Below are positions 44,144 to 53,009 of a stretch of DNA of 64,000 bases, one piece after another (the first letter of the stretch is position 1; the number at the start of each line of letters is the position of its first letter). A model generated the notes under the pieces. That model had not been told where the DNA came from. It saw only the letters and a program-made list of their open reading frames with translations, and ran no database searches. This stretch comes from Deltaproteobacteria bacterium HGW-Deltaproteobacteria-12 (GTDB taxonomy: Bacteria; Desulfobacterota; Syntrophia; Syntrophales; Smithellaceae), in the NCBI GenBank assembly GCA_002840565.1, contig PHBK01000008.1, positions 43,394 to 107,393 on the forward strand, given 5' to 3'. The position numbers and the translations under genes were made by a program.

Positions 44144-45292
44144 ATGGCAGACAGGGTGGCAATAGTGGGCGTAGCGCAGACAAAGTTTGTGCCGAAACGT
44201 GTCGACGCTAATTATGCCGAATTAGCTTACGAGGTGATCAGCAAGGTTCTTGGAGATGCTAAGCTGGATCTCGGCAAGGATATAGATAACAAAGTCAGTT
44301 GCTCGCACGATATCTGGGATGGGCAGACTATTTCGAATATCGGGATCACGGATGTGATCGGGGGGCATCTGGGCAATGAAGAAAAAGTGGCCATGGACGG
44401 ATCGACGGCCGTCTATTATGGAGCGATCGGCATTCTTTCCGGAGAATATGACTGTACACTTCTGCTGGCTCATACGAAAATGTCCCAGACGAACCGCAAT
44501 ATTGTTAACAACGTGGCTTTTGAGCCGATTTATACCAGGGGTCTCGGTTTGGATTTCACATCGGCCGGTGCAATGCAGGCCGAACGTTACATGTATAAGT
44601 ACGGGATTACCAGAGAGCAGGTGGCCAAGGTTGTCGTAAAGAACTTATCGAATGCCAAGCTCAATCCCAATGCCCATAACGGCGGAGATTATACGGTGGC
44701 GGACGTGCTTTCTTCTCCTGTGCTGGCTTCTCCTCTGCACTCGTTGGATGTGGCCCCCGATACGGACGGGGCTGTAGCGATGGTTCTCGCCTCCGAGAAG
44801 CGGGCGCGGCAAATAACGGATAAACCTGTCTGGATCAAGGGATTCGGGACCTGCTATGATGCCCATTATCCGGGCGACCGGGATCTGGCGGACTGCCTGT
44901 CGCTGCAGAGAGCGGCCGCTGCTGCCTATAAGATGGCCGGAATCAAGAAACCCCGGAAGGAGATTGACTTCGTCGAGCTGGGAGAGGATTTTTCCTACCA
45001 GGAACTTCTGTGGCTGGAAGGATTAGGTCTTTGCGGCCGTGGTGAAGCCGGGCGCATGATCGATTCAGGAGTAACGGGCCGGAAAGGCAAAATGCCGGTT
45101 AATCCGTCCGGAGGTCTTCTGGGCGGAGTGCCCGCGAATGTTGCGGGGATGAACAGGGTGGCGGAAGCGGTTTTGCAATTGAGAGGGGAAGCGGCCGGAT
45201 ATCAGGTGAAGAATCCAAAGATTGCCCTGGCGCAGGGCCACACAGGTTTTTGTGGACAGCACCATTGCGTGATCGTCCTCGGAACTGAGTAA
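44144..45292 (+). CDS. SCP-x-type thiolase-like protein A1, catalytic Cys and His replaced
   Basis: A 382-residue thiolase-fold protein. It opens V-A-I-V-G-V-A-Q-T-K-F. The nucleophile Cys position is Asp85 (M-D-G-S-T-A), and the G-H-P His is Val (G-G-V-P, about residue 329). A C-terminal Cys370 (F-C-G-Q-H-H-C) remains. Such proteins need a DUF35 partner in known cases (Ltp2/ChsH2 aldolase, BbsAB). It is paired with the next gene, which lacks even the C-terminal Cys. A retro-aldol or non-thiolase C-C reaction is inferred. ATG 44144 is chosen for its AAGGAGGA. Confidence 0.88.
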   Translation: MADRVAIVGVAQTKFVPKRVDANYAELAYEVISKVLGDAKLDLGKDIDNKVSCSHDIWDGQTISNIGITDVIGGHLGNEEKVAMDGSTAVYYGAIGILSGEYDCTLLLAHTKMSQTNRNIVNNVAFEPIYTRGLGLDFTSAGAMQAERYMYKYGITREQVAKVVVKNLSNAKLNPNAHNGGDYTVADVLSSPVLASPLHSLDVAPDTDGAVAMVLASEKRARQITDKPVWIKGFGTCYDAHYPGDRDLADCLSLQRAAAAAYKMAGIKKPRKEIDFVELGEDFSYQELLWLEGLGLCGRGEAGRMIDSGVTGRKGKMPVNPSGGLLGGVPANVAGMNRVAEAVLQLRGEAAGYQVKNPKIALAQGHTGFCGQHHCVIVLGTE

Positions 45293-45304
45293 GGGAGGCA
45301 GATA

Positions 45305-46477
45305 ATGAAAAGAAACGTAGCAATTATTGGCGGAGGGCAGACCTATCACGCCGCCCGCAGGCATGATGTCGATCAGGGAGAAATGGTCAACGAAGCGGTC
45401 CGGCGGGCGCTTGCCGACGCCAACATGACCATGGATGAGATTGACGCGGTGTTTCTGGGGAATATGGAGTTTTTTGAAGGTGTTCATTTGACCGATTGCT
45501 GGCTGGTCAACAGCACCGGCGCCTACGGCAAACCGGGAGTGAAGGTAACTACAGGCGGCACAGTCGGCGCCACAACCACCTGTGTGGGAGCCCACCATGT
45601 GGCGAGCGGCCTTTTTGACAGGGTATTGTGTATCGGGTTTGAAAAACAGGAAGAGGGTGACACCAATGCCATCCTCAGCGGAGTTGCCCATCCGTTATGG
45701 GGACGCAACCTGGCGGGAGGAGCGATCGGCTATTTTGCGATGATGGCTTCCGCCTACATGTCCTTATGGAAGGGGGCGACACCGGAGCACTCGGCGATGG
45801 TAGCCGTCAAGGCCAGGCAGAATGCCCGGAAAAACGAATATGCGCATCTGAAGCTGGACATTACCGTTAAGGACGTTCTGGAGTCGCGGGTGCTGACTGA
45901 TCCGATCCGGATGCTGGAGATGTGCCCGGCTTCCAACGGCGCCTGCGCGATGATCCTGGCCGAAGAAAAGACAGCCAAAAAACGCAGCAAGAAACCGGTC
46001 TGGATCAGGGCGATGGATACGGCCCATAATGAGCAATTCGTTTTAGACTGGAGGGACGTCCAGCAAACGAGACCAATTTTTTCCCGGGTGAGTGCGGCGC
46101 GCTTATACAAGAAACTGGGTGTCACGAAGCCGGCCGAGTATTTCGACGTTTTTGAAGTTTATGAGCCGGTGACCTGGGCAGAGATTCTCTGGTATGAGGA
46201 TCTGGGTCTCTGTGCCCCGGGAGAAGGTTTCAGAATGATTGAAAAGGGGATGACGGATATCGAAGGACCAATACCGGTTAATCCGTCCGGCGGTGTTTTG
46301 TCCACAAACTGCATCGGGGCATCCGCAATGTTGCGAGTTTGGGAAGCGGCGCTGCAGATTCGCGGCGATGCCGGAGAACACCAGGTTCCCAAGGACGTGA
46401 GGCGGGCAATGACAACTGCCTACGGCGGGACCAACTGGACGGTCACGATGGGCCTGTCCAAAACCCTGGATGATTGA
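45305..46477 (+). CDS. SCP-x-type thiolase-like protein A2, no catalytic Cys
   Basis: A 390-residue thiolase-fold protein opening V-A-I-I-G-G-G-Q-T-Y. The nucleophile position is Gly84 in T-T-G-G-T-V-G-A, His is replaced by Asn (S-T-N-C), and the C-terminal motif reads Y-G-G-T-N-W. N-P-S-G-G-V keeps the fold. Likely the structural partner of A1, and close in sequence to B2 at 53010. GGGAGG lies upstream. Two DUF35 genes follow. Confidence 0.88.
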   Translation: MKRNVAIIGGGQTYHAARRHDVDQGEMVNEAVRRALADANMTMDEIDAVFLGNMEFFEGVHLTDCWLVNSTGAYGKPGVKVTTGGTVGATTTCVGAHHVASGLFDRVLCIGFEKQEEGDTNAILSGVAHPLWGRNLAGGAIGYFAMMASAYMSLWKGATPEHSAMVAVKARQNARKNEYAHLKLDITVKDVLESRVLTDPIRMLEMCPASNGACAMILAEEKTAKKRSKKPVWIRAMDTAHNEQFVLDWRDVQQTRPIFSRVSAARLYKKLGVTKPAEYFDVFEVYEPVTWAEILWYEDLGLCAPGEGFRMIEKGMTDIEGPIPVNPSGGVLSTNCIGASAMLRVWEAALQIRGDAGEHQVPKDVRRAMTTAYGGTNWTVTMGLSKTLDD

Positions 46478-46487
46478 GGAGGAAAAA

Positions 46488-46991
46488 ATGATAAAAAAAA
46501 CGGATGAAAACATATCTCTGCCGATGGTGGTTGATGTTCCCTACGAGTTCGCCGCAGGTCGGTATTTGACCCACGCCTTAACGGAGTTACGGGACGAAGG
46601 GAAGTTGCTGGCGGTGAAGTGCCCGCAATGCCAACGCATCCAGTTGCCTCCGCGAATCGTCTGCGCTGAATGCCATGTCGTAAACGAGGAATGGGTTGAA
46701 ATGCCCATGGAAGGAGCCCTGAAGGCTTTTACAATTAATTATCTGCCCATGACCGATCCGACGACCGGAAAAGTCAAAGAGCCGCCTTGCATTCTGGGGG
46801 ATATGCGCTTTGACGGCACAAATATCGGGTTGGATTTTCCGGTTAATATTGAGCCGGATATGAACAAGCTCTGGGTCGGCATGCGCTGCCGGGTCGTCAT
46901 GAAGCCCGATGGTCAGAGAACCGGCGATCTGAGCGACATCATGTATTTAGAGCCTCTTCCGGGACAGACGAAACCCGGAACGAAAACATAA
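46488..46991 (+). CDS. DUF35 Zn-ribbon/OB-fold protein A-I
   Basis: About 167 residues. The zinc ribbon C-P-Q-C-Q-R-I-Q-L-P-P-R-I-V-C-A-E-C is followed by an OB-fold. DUF35 proteins bind CoA thioester chains and shuttle them to thiolase or aldolase partners. ATG 46488 has GAGGAGG upstream. The N-terminal extension is longer than in the other three DUF35 genes. It stands right after the A1/A2 pair. Confidence 0.9.
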   Translation: MIKKTDENISLPMVVDVPYEFAAGRYLTHALTELRDEGKLLAVKCPQCQRIQLPPRIVCAECHVVNEEWVEMPMEGALKAFTINYLPMTDPTTGKVKEPPCILGDMRFDGTNIGLDFPVNIEPDMNKLWVGMRCRVVMKPDGQRTGDLSDIMYLEPLPGQTKPGTKT

Positions 46992-47001
46992 GGAGGAGGA
47001 A

Positions 47002-47454
47002 ATGGAAGAAAAAATATATCCCCCGTTAGAAGTCAAACAGCGGATAAAGGCGAACAGCCGTTATTATACCGGCAAGATGGGCAGCCTTTTTTATGTGAAT
47101 CTCCGGGACGAAAAGACCCTGATCGGGTCCTATTGCCCGAAATGCAAAAAAGTTTTCTGGCCGCCGCGTTCCACCTGCGGAATATGTTTTGCGGAACTGA
47201 CCGAGATTGTCGAGATCGGTCCCTACGGAACGGTGGAGACTTTTACAACCGTGATGTATTCCGAGCCGATGCATCCCCGCAAAGCGCCCTTCGTCTATGC
47301 TGTGATCAAACTGGACGGAGCGGATACGGGCATGACGCATTTTATTGATGAGGCGGATTTTGGAGCGGTCCATATCGGCATGAGGGTAAAACCGGTTTTT
47401 GCCGAAGCCAGACAGGGAAATATGCTGGACATCAAATATTTTAAACCTATTTAA
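47002..47454 (+). CDS. DUF35 Zn-ribbon/OB-fold protein A-II
   Basis: A 150-residue DUF35 protein. Ribbon C-P-K-C-K-K-V-F-W-P-P-R-S-T-C-G-I-C is followed by the OB-fold with A-P-F-V-Y-A-V-I-K-L-D-G-A-D. A sister of the 51381 gene, with the same A-P-F-x-Y-A block. It starts 10 bp after the preceding stop. Role as partner of A1/A2 is inferred. Confidence 0.9.
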   Translation: MEEKIYPPLEVKQRIKANSRYYTGKMGSLFYVNLRDEKTLIGSYCPKCKKVFWPPRSTCGICFAELTEIVEIGPYGTVETFTTVMYSEPMHPRKAPFVYAVIKLDGADTGMTHFIDEADFGAVHIGMRVKPVFAEARQGNMLDIKYFKPI

Positions 47455-47464
47455 CTGTAAAGTG

Positions 47465-47484
47465 ACCCCTCTGGGGGTGCTTTT
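47465..47484 (+). terminator. Short intra-operon hairpin
   Basis: ACCCC (47465-47469) pairs with GGGGT (47474-47478), then GCTTTT. A short stem that may attenuate the operon between the DUF35 and CrtC-like genes. The following gene is still co-directional and close, so read-through is expected. Confidence 0.4.
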
Positions 47485-47511
47485 AACAGATAGAGAAGGG
47501 AGCTTGCAATT

Positions 47512-48534
47512 ATGGAAGAAAAAGCAAAGAGGTGTCATCTGGCCTCATTTAACGGGATACCGGGCGCCGAGAGGAATCCGGCCAATTATCAGCGCCGCGA
47601 TGACGGCAGTCATATCTATAAAAACAGCGACTACTATGAATGGTGGTATGTGGACTGTTCCTTTGAAAACGGCTACCACATGGTTGTTACCTTTCATTAC
47701 ATGAACATGTTTCTCAAACCCATCATACCATCCATTCAACTGATGATTTACAAACCGGATGGAACCCAGGTTGCCCGTTATGCCCTGATTAAACCGGAAG
47801 AAAATTATGCCGGCGCCGACTGGTGCGATGTGCGGATGGGGGACAGTTGGCTGAAGGACATGGGCGACGGCGTCTACGAAATGTACATCATGATCAACAA
47901 GATCGGCGCCAGGCTCACCCTGAAGAATGTTGTTCCCGGATGGAAATTGGGCACGGGATTCAATTACAAGGATGAAGAAACGAGCAGGGTGGCAGGTTGG
48001 GTTGTACCGGTTCCTTATGCGGAAGTGCAGGGCGAACTTTTTCTCAAGGATGAAAAAATAGCCGTGCAGGGCGCCGCTTACCATGATCATAACTGGGGTA
48101 ATTTCCCGATGCATGAAGTCTGCTCCAAGTGGTACTGGGGGCGGGTCCATAACGGAGACTATTGCCTGGATTACGGCTGGGTGTTTCCCCGTGATCCCGC
48201 AGGGCCGATGTTCGCGCCGCTGCTGATTGCCAGGGGTCGTGAAATTGTTCTCTCGACGAACATTATGCATACGGAACTCAGTGATTTCGTCAAAGACGCT
48301 AACACAGGGCAGGAATACGCCAGGGGTCTGCTGCTGACCACGGATAATCTTGGTGTGAAACTGAAGCTGGCCATTAATACGACGCGGCTGGTGGAAACAA
48401 TGAAACTTCCCCAGTCCGTAGAATGGGATCAATTCTATTTCCGCTTTTTAGCCGACTATACGATGGATGTGGAGATTGACGGGAAAAAAGACCAGGTCAA
48501 GGGTGAGCTGCTCCACGAATATATGGTGCTGTGA
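47512..48534 (+). CDS. CrtC-like (carotenoid 1,2-hydratase / AttH) lipocalin-fold protein
   Basis: A 340-residue protein with two lipocalin-like halves. Y-Y-E-W-W-Y-V near residue 41 and Y-H-D-H-N-W-G near 185 are the paired signatures of the CrtC/AttH family. Carotenoid hydratases of this family add water to an isoprenoid C=C bond without cofactor. The acid residues in D-H-N-W-G suit acid catalysis. No carotenoid biosynthesis genes (crtB, crtE) are here, so a catabolic hydratase is inferred. It precedes a phytoene-desaturase-like flavoprotein by 26 bp. Confidence 0.78.
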   Translation: MEEKAKRCHLASFNGIPGAERNPANYQRRDDGSHIYKNSDYYEWWYVDCSFENGYHMVVTFHYMNMFLKPIIPSIQLMIYKPDGTQVARYALIKPEENYAGADWCDVRMGDSWLKDMGDGVYEMYIMINKIGARLTLKNVVPGWKLGTGFNYKDEETSRVAGWVVPVPYAEVQGELFLKDEKIAVQGAAYHDHNWGNFPMHEVCSKWYWGRVHNGDYCLDYGWVFPRDPAGPMFAPLLIARGREIVLSTNIMHTELSDFVKDANTGQEYARGLLLTTDNLGVKLKLAINTTRLVETMKLPQSVEWDQFYFRFLADYTMDVEIDGKKDQVKGELLHEYMVL

Positions 48535-48559
48535 AGATAACAATTAGGAAGGTGCTTTT

Positions 48560-50083
48560 ATGTCGGAAGATAAAAAATATGATGCGATAGTCATCGGAGC
48601 CGGCGTCGGCGGCCTGGCTGTGGCAACTTTGCTGGCCAAAGAAGGATGGAAAGTTCTGGTTATAGAACAGCAGGACAGGCCGGGAGGGCGGGCAATTTCC
48701 ATGTCCGGATCGGAGATCAGCGACAAGGGGCTGGAGTGGTATAAGAAAATGCTTGCCTCTCAATACACTTACATAGCCAATTCCCAGCCGGATATGGAGA
48801 CTGTAATAAACAGGCGGATGCTGGACGGATACACCCTGGACATAGGCTATCACGCCATCAGTGCCAACGGTGCCGGCTACATGCTTGATTTCGAAGATCT
48901 GATCGATGGCCTGCCGGATGTAAAAAAACACGGCGCGTTCTACGGCAACTATTTTCAAGGAAAGCTCTATCATGATGTGGCGGGAACAAAGATTGATCCA
49001 GAACTGAAGCGCATCGGCAAGGAGACGGGAATTCGCTTTCTCTCCTACTATTCTGATGCTTATGGCCTGTCCGATGAAGATATTGCCAAAATGGAAAAAG
49101 TTTCTTTCAAAAAATGGGCGGATGATAAGGGCATTTCGAAAAATGACATCCTTTTTAATCATCTGCACTGCGTGAGTACTTTGTTTTCGACGATTAACGA
49201 TCCCAATGACATTTCCATGGGCGATATTTTCCACTACTTCAAACATGCTTTCGGTCCGAAACTTATGCGGGGAGTTCTGGGGTATGTCGGCGGTTTCGTG
49301 GAAAACGGCACAGGGGAATGGTCCCGGTCCGTCGTTCGCAAAATGCAGGGCTACGGCGGAGAGATTCTTTACAACGCCAAAGTGAAAAATATTCTGGTGG
49401 AAGGGAGTCGTGTTGCAGGAGTCCGCGTGGAGACTTCGGAAGGCGAAAAGCATTACGCGGCGGCCAAAGTGATCAGCAACGTTCCGGCACAGTTCACCTT
49501 CCAACTGATTGACCCGAAATATTTTCCGGCCGACTGGGTCCGGAAAACGGAAAATATGTATGGATACGGCAGTTATGCTCCCTACATGGGGCTAAACAAA
49601 CTGGTCATGCCCGAAGAGGAGGCTAAAATGGGCCTGAAGAACACCTGTCTGGTGCCGAAGTCCGAGGGTTTTGACTATGACGTATATATCTGCTGGAATA
49701 TTCAGTCTGCGGTTGACCCATCTGTGGCTCCCCCGGGCAAGCACCTTTATACGGCTTATATTCCGCTTAATGAAAATGAAGCACGCAACAAAGTGCTGGT
49801 GAATAAGGTTGTCCAAAGACTGCCGGAATTTATGGAAGAGCTTTATCCCGGGTTCAAGGAAAGCATCGACTGGAAACTGGATCTGGTATGCTGGAAGCTC
49901 GAAGGTGTGGCCAAGAGTATTTCTCAGGCAGGCTCACAAAAGGTTCCGGTGAAATCACAGTATGTGGAAGGTCTGTATTTTGCCGGAGACACTGCCAAAG
50001 GTTACGGCGTAGCGATGGATTGCGCCATTGTATCCGGGATGATTTGTGCCAGTGAGATAACGGGAAAAGATTTCGTTAAATAA
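48560..50083 (+). CDS. FAD-dependent phytoene-desaturase-like oxidoreductase, copy 1
   Basis: A 507-residue flavoprotein. The N-terminal dinucleotide site I-V-I-G-A-G-V-G-G-L-A-V-A-T-L and P-G-G-R-A-I-S bind FAD. The C-terminal block G-L-Y-F-A-G-D-T-A-K-G-Y-G-V-A-M-D is typical of CrtI/amine-oxidase-type proteins. Such enzymes desaturate or saturate isolated isoprenoid bonds. Paralogous to the gene at 54677 over its full length. Role in the pathway (dehydrogenation or isomerisation of a long hydrophobic substrate) is inferred. Confidence 0.88.
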   Translation: MSEDKKYDAIVIGAGVGGLAVATLLAKEGWKVLVIEQQDRPGGRAISMSGSEISDKGLEWYKKMLASQYTYIANSQPDMETVINRRMLDGYTLDIGYHAISANGAGYMLDFEDLIDGLPDVKKHGAFYGNYFQGKLYHDVAGTKIDPELKRIGKETGIRFLSYYSDAYGLSDEDIAKMEKVSFKKWADDKGISKNDILFNHLHCVSTLFSTINDPNDISMGDIFHYFKHAFGPKLMRGVLGYVGGFVENGTGEWSRSVVRKMQGYGGEILYNAKVKNILVEGSRVAGVRVETSEGEKHYAAAKVISNVPAQFTFQLIDPKYFPADWVRKTENMYGYGSYAPYMGLNKLVMPEEEAKMGLKNTCLVPKSEGFDYDVYICWNIQSAVDPSVAPPGKHLYTAYIPLNENEARNKVLVNKVVQRLPEFMEELYPGFKESIDWKLDLVCWKLEGVAKSISQAGSQKVPVKSQYVEGLYFAGDTAKGYGVAMDCAIVSGMICASEITGKDFVK

Positions 50084-50142
50084 GGGGGAAAGCACCTGAT
50101 GCTAAAGGCCATTTCCCCGGGGAATAAAGAAAGGAATATAAC

Positions 50143-51366
50143 ATGAATGCCAATGATGTAGTTATTGTAAGTGCTGTGAGGACGCCCTTCGGTAAATTCG
50201 ACGGCGTCCTGAAAACAACGCGGAGTTTCGACATTGCCATTCCGGTGTTGAAGGAAGTAGCAGGCAGAATCAAGCTGGATCCGAAAGACGTGGATGAGGT
50301 TTACTACGGGACGTGTATACCCGCGGAATATGCCATTTTAACCAATGTGCCTGCACGCCAGATTACACTTGGGGCGGGATTTCCGGAGGAGAACATATCA
50401 CTGACAATAGATCGGGCCTGCTGTTCATCCATGACCGCGCTACGCCTGGGCTACCGGGCCATCAAGTCCGGTGATGCCGAAGTTGTTATCGCCTCGGGCG
50501 CGGAAAACATGGGCAATGTTCCCCTGATTGCGAGTGCCGAAAAAGTGCGGTGGGGCAGCCGTTTGGGGCCGGTGGCAATGGAAGACGTGCTGTTTGAGCT
50601 GGGTTACGGACGCCGTGGCTTTGCGCCGGTGGCCACCGATGCCGGTCATGTTTCTTTGGAATACGGCGTTTCCCGGGAGAAGCAGGACGAGTGGGCGCTC
50701 AAAAGCCATGAAAAGTGGTTTCAGGCTTATAAGGAAGGCAAATTCAAAATCGGCGAAGAACTGATGAAACTCGAAATCTCCCAGAAAAAGGGAGATCCGA
50801 TCGTCATGGACAAGGATGAATCGCCCCGGGCCAATTTATCGCCGGAAAAAATGGCGTCGCTGAAGCCGGTTTATGGCAGCCCCACAGTAACCGCGGCCAA
50901 TGCACCCGGCATGAATTCCGGCGCTTCGGCCATTGTTATTATGAGCCGGAGGAAGGCGGAGAGCATGGGACTGAAAGTTCTCGCGACTATAGAAGCATGT
51001 CAGGCCGCCGCCGGCACGCCAAAATACATGGCCTGCGTTCCGGCCCAGGCTATTGATAAAATGCTGGCCAAGGCCGGGCTAAGCATCGACAATATAGATC
51101 TGGTCGAAATCAACGAGGCCTTTGCGGCCGTGACGCTGGTATCACTCAAGATGCTGGCCAAAGATGATCCTAAGAAGTGGCAGGCGCTTCAGGATAAGAC
51201 AAATGTCAATGGCGGGGCTATTGCCATCGGCCACCCCGTGGGAGCAAGTGGCGCGCGAATCACCATGACCATGATGTATGAGCTGATGAGAAGAGGCGGC
51301 GGTACGGGAGTGGCGGCGATCTGCGGCGGATTATCCCAGGGCGAAGCCATTATGATCAAAGTATAA
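50143..51366 (+). CDS. Thiolase, canonical residues
   Basis: A 407-residue thiolase. Cys93 in D-R-A-C-C-S-S is the nucleophile, I-G-H-P-V-G-A-S-G-A-R has the His and A-I-C-G-G-L has the final Cys. N-E-A-F-A-A is present. It separates module A from module B. It cleaves or forms 3-ketoacyl-CoA. Strong upstream AAAGGA. Confidence 0.94.
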   Translation: MNANDVVIVSAVRTPFGKFDGVLKTTRSFDIAIPVLKEVAGRIKLDPKDVDEVYYGTCIPAEYAILTNVPARQITLGAGFPEENISLTIDRACCSSMTALRLGYRAIKSGDAEVVIASGAENMGNVPLIASAEKVRWGSRLGPVAMEDVLFELGYGRRGFAPVATDAGHVSLEYGVSREKQDEWALKSHEKWFQAYKEGKFKIGEELMKLEISQKKGDPIVMDKDESPRANLSPEKMASLKPVYGSPTVTAANAPGMNSGASAIVIMSRRKAESMGLKVLATIEACQAAAGTPKYMACVPAQAIDKMLAKAGLSIDNIDLVEINEAFAAVTLVSLKMLAKDDPKKWQALQDKTNVNGGAIAIGHPVGASGARITMTMMYELMRRGGGTGVAAICGGLSQGEAIMIKV

Positions 51367-51380
51367 AAAGGAGATAAATT

Positions 51381-51854
51381 ATGTCGGACTGGTTGAAAGA
51401 GGTAGAACCGTTGACCCTGAAAGGTCAGATCGCGGTTCCATATACCTGGTGGGTAGGCGAGACAGGGAGCAGATTTTTGATCTCTTTACGGGATGATCAG
51501 AAGATCCTCGGCGTAAAATGCAGCAAATGCGGGACTGTTTATGTTCCGCCGCGGAAGAACTGCGGCCGGTGCTTCGTGGATATCAACGAATGGGTGGACG
51601 TTGCCGATGAAGGCGTAATTGAGGCTTATACGATAGTGCATTATTCCAACCCCGTCCAGCCGGTCAAAGCACCGTTTGCTTATGCCCTGATCAAACTAGA
51701 CGGCGCCGATGTGGGCTTTCTGCACCTGATTAAAGATAATCTCGATAAGCTAAAGAACGGCCTCAGAGTGAAGGCGAAGTTTAAAGCGGAGCGCAGTGGG
51801 CATATCCTGGATATCGACTCCTTCCAGCTCAGCGACGCGAAAGGAGGCAAATAA
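51381..51854 (+). CDS. DUF35 Zn-ribbon/OB-fold protein B-I
   Basis: A 157-residue DUF35 protein with ribbon C-S-K-C-G-T-V-Y-V-P-P-R-K-N-C-G-R-C and OB-fold A-P-F-A-Y-A-L-I-K-L-D-G-A-D. It precedes thiolase-like B1 by 2 bp and is the counterpart of A-II. AAAGGAG lies upstream of the start. Confidence 0.91.
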   Translation: MSDWLKEVEPLTLKGQIAVPYTWWVGETGSRFLISLRDDQKILGVKCSKCGTVYVPPRKNCGRCFVDINEWVDVADEGVIEAYTIVHYSNPVQPVKAPFAYALIKLDGADVGFLHLIKDNLDKLKNGLRVKAKFKAERSGHILDIDSFQLSDAKGGK

Positions 51855-51856
51855 CT

Positions 51857-52999
51857 ATGGATAAAGCAGCAATAGTAGGAGTAGCGCAGACTAAATACGA
51901 AAAAAGGAAGAAAGAACAGATCTTCGCCGACATGGTCTTTGACGTAACCCGGGAGGCCCTCGATGATGCCGGTCTAACCATTAAAGATATCGATAATGTT
52001 GTTACCGTCTCCAACGACTTTTATGACGGCCGGACCATCTCCGGGATGGCCGTCGGTGACGCCTGCGGCGCCGAGGACAAAAACGTCTCCACCGTTTCCG
52101 GCGATGGCTCCTTCGGCGCTTTTTACGGGCTCATGCGCGTTCTTTCCGGCTACAAGGCCGCCATTGTTGTCGCCCACTACAAGGGAAGTGAAGGCAACGT
52201 TAACATTACCACCAACGGCATGTTCGACCCGATTTTCCATCGTCATCTCGGTTTGGACGCCATTTCATCGGCTGCTCTGCAGGCCAATGCCTATATGACC
52301 AGATACGGCATCAGCGAAGAAGACGTAGCCAAGGTATCCGTGAAGAACCACGGCAATGCCAAAAACAATCCTTATGCCCAGCTGCCCCTGGAGATTACGG
52401 TGGCTGATGTCATGAAGTCGAGGAAAATAGCCGAACCGTTAAAGCTTCTCGATTGCTGTCCCAACAGCGACGGAGCTGCGGCTATTATCATCGTCAACGA
52501 GGAAATGGCCGGAAAATGCAAAAAGAAGCCGGTCTGGATCAAGGGCGTTTCGCACTGCTGCGAGGACTATTTCCTGGGAGACCGCGACCTGGCGAACCCG
52601 GTCGCCCTTGCGGCGGCCGCCAAGCGGGCTTATGCCATGGCCGGGATTGGCAATCCGGCGGAAGAAATCAGCGTGGCCGAAATATTGGAACCGTTCAGCT
52701 ATATGGAACCACTGTGGCTGGAAGGATTGGGAATTTGCCAACCCGGAGAGGGCGGCAAACTGATTGATCAAGGGATCACCGTCATGGGCGGCAAACTTCC
52801 GGTAAACCCGTCCGGCGGAGCATTGTCGGCAAATCCTATATTGGTGGCCGGTCTGGCCCGTCTGATCGAGGCATCGCTCCAGGTACGCGGCGAGGCCGGA
52901 TCAAGACAGGTGAAAAAAGTCAACAACGCACTCGCGCACGGTTTCAACGGCCCCTGCGGCCAGAGCCACTGTGTGTGGATCGTCAGCGGAAACAAGTGA
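51857..52999 (+). CDS. SCP-x-type thiolase-like protein B1, catalytic Cys and His replaced
   Basis: A 380-residue thiolase-fold protein. Opens A-A-I-V-G-V-A-Q-T-K-Y. Nucleophile position is Asp83 (G-D-G-S-F-G); His is Asn (S-A-N-P); a C-terminal Cys (P-C-G-Q-S-H-C) remains. Same residue pattern as A1 at 44144, so the pair is an ancient duplication. Stop-to-start distance from the DUF35 gene is 2 bp, suggesting a fixed stoichiometry. Confidence 0.88.
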   Translation: MDKAAIVGVAQTKYEKRKKEQIFADMVFDVTREALDDAGLTIKDIDNVVTVSNDFYDGRTISGMAVGDACGAEDKNVSTVSGDGSFGAFYGLMRVLSGYKAAIVVAHYKGSEGNVNITTNGMFDPIFHRHLGLDAISSAALQANAYMTRYGISEEDVAKVSVKNHGNAKNNPYAQLPLEITVADVMKSRKIAEPLKLLDCCPNSDGAAAIIIVNEEMAGKCKKKPVWIKGVSHCCEDYFLGDRDLANPVALAAAAKRAYAMAGIGNPAEEISVAEILEPFSYMEPLWLEGLGICQPGEGGKLIDQGITVMGGKLPVNPSGGALSANPILVAGLARLIEASLQVRGEAGSRQVKKVNNALAHGFNGPCGQSHCVWIVSGNK

Positions 53000-53009
53000 G
53001 AGGTGACAA

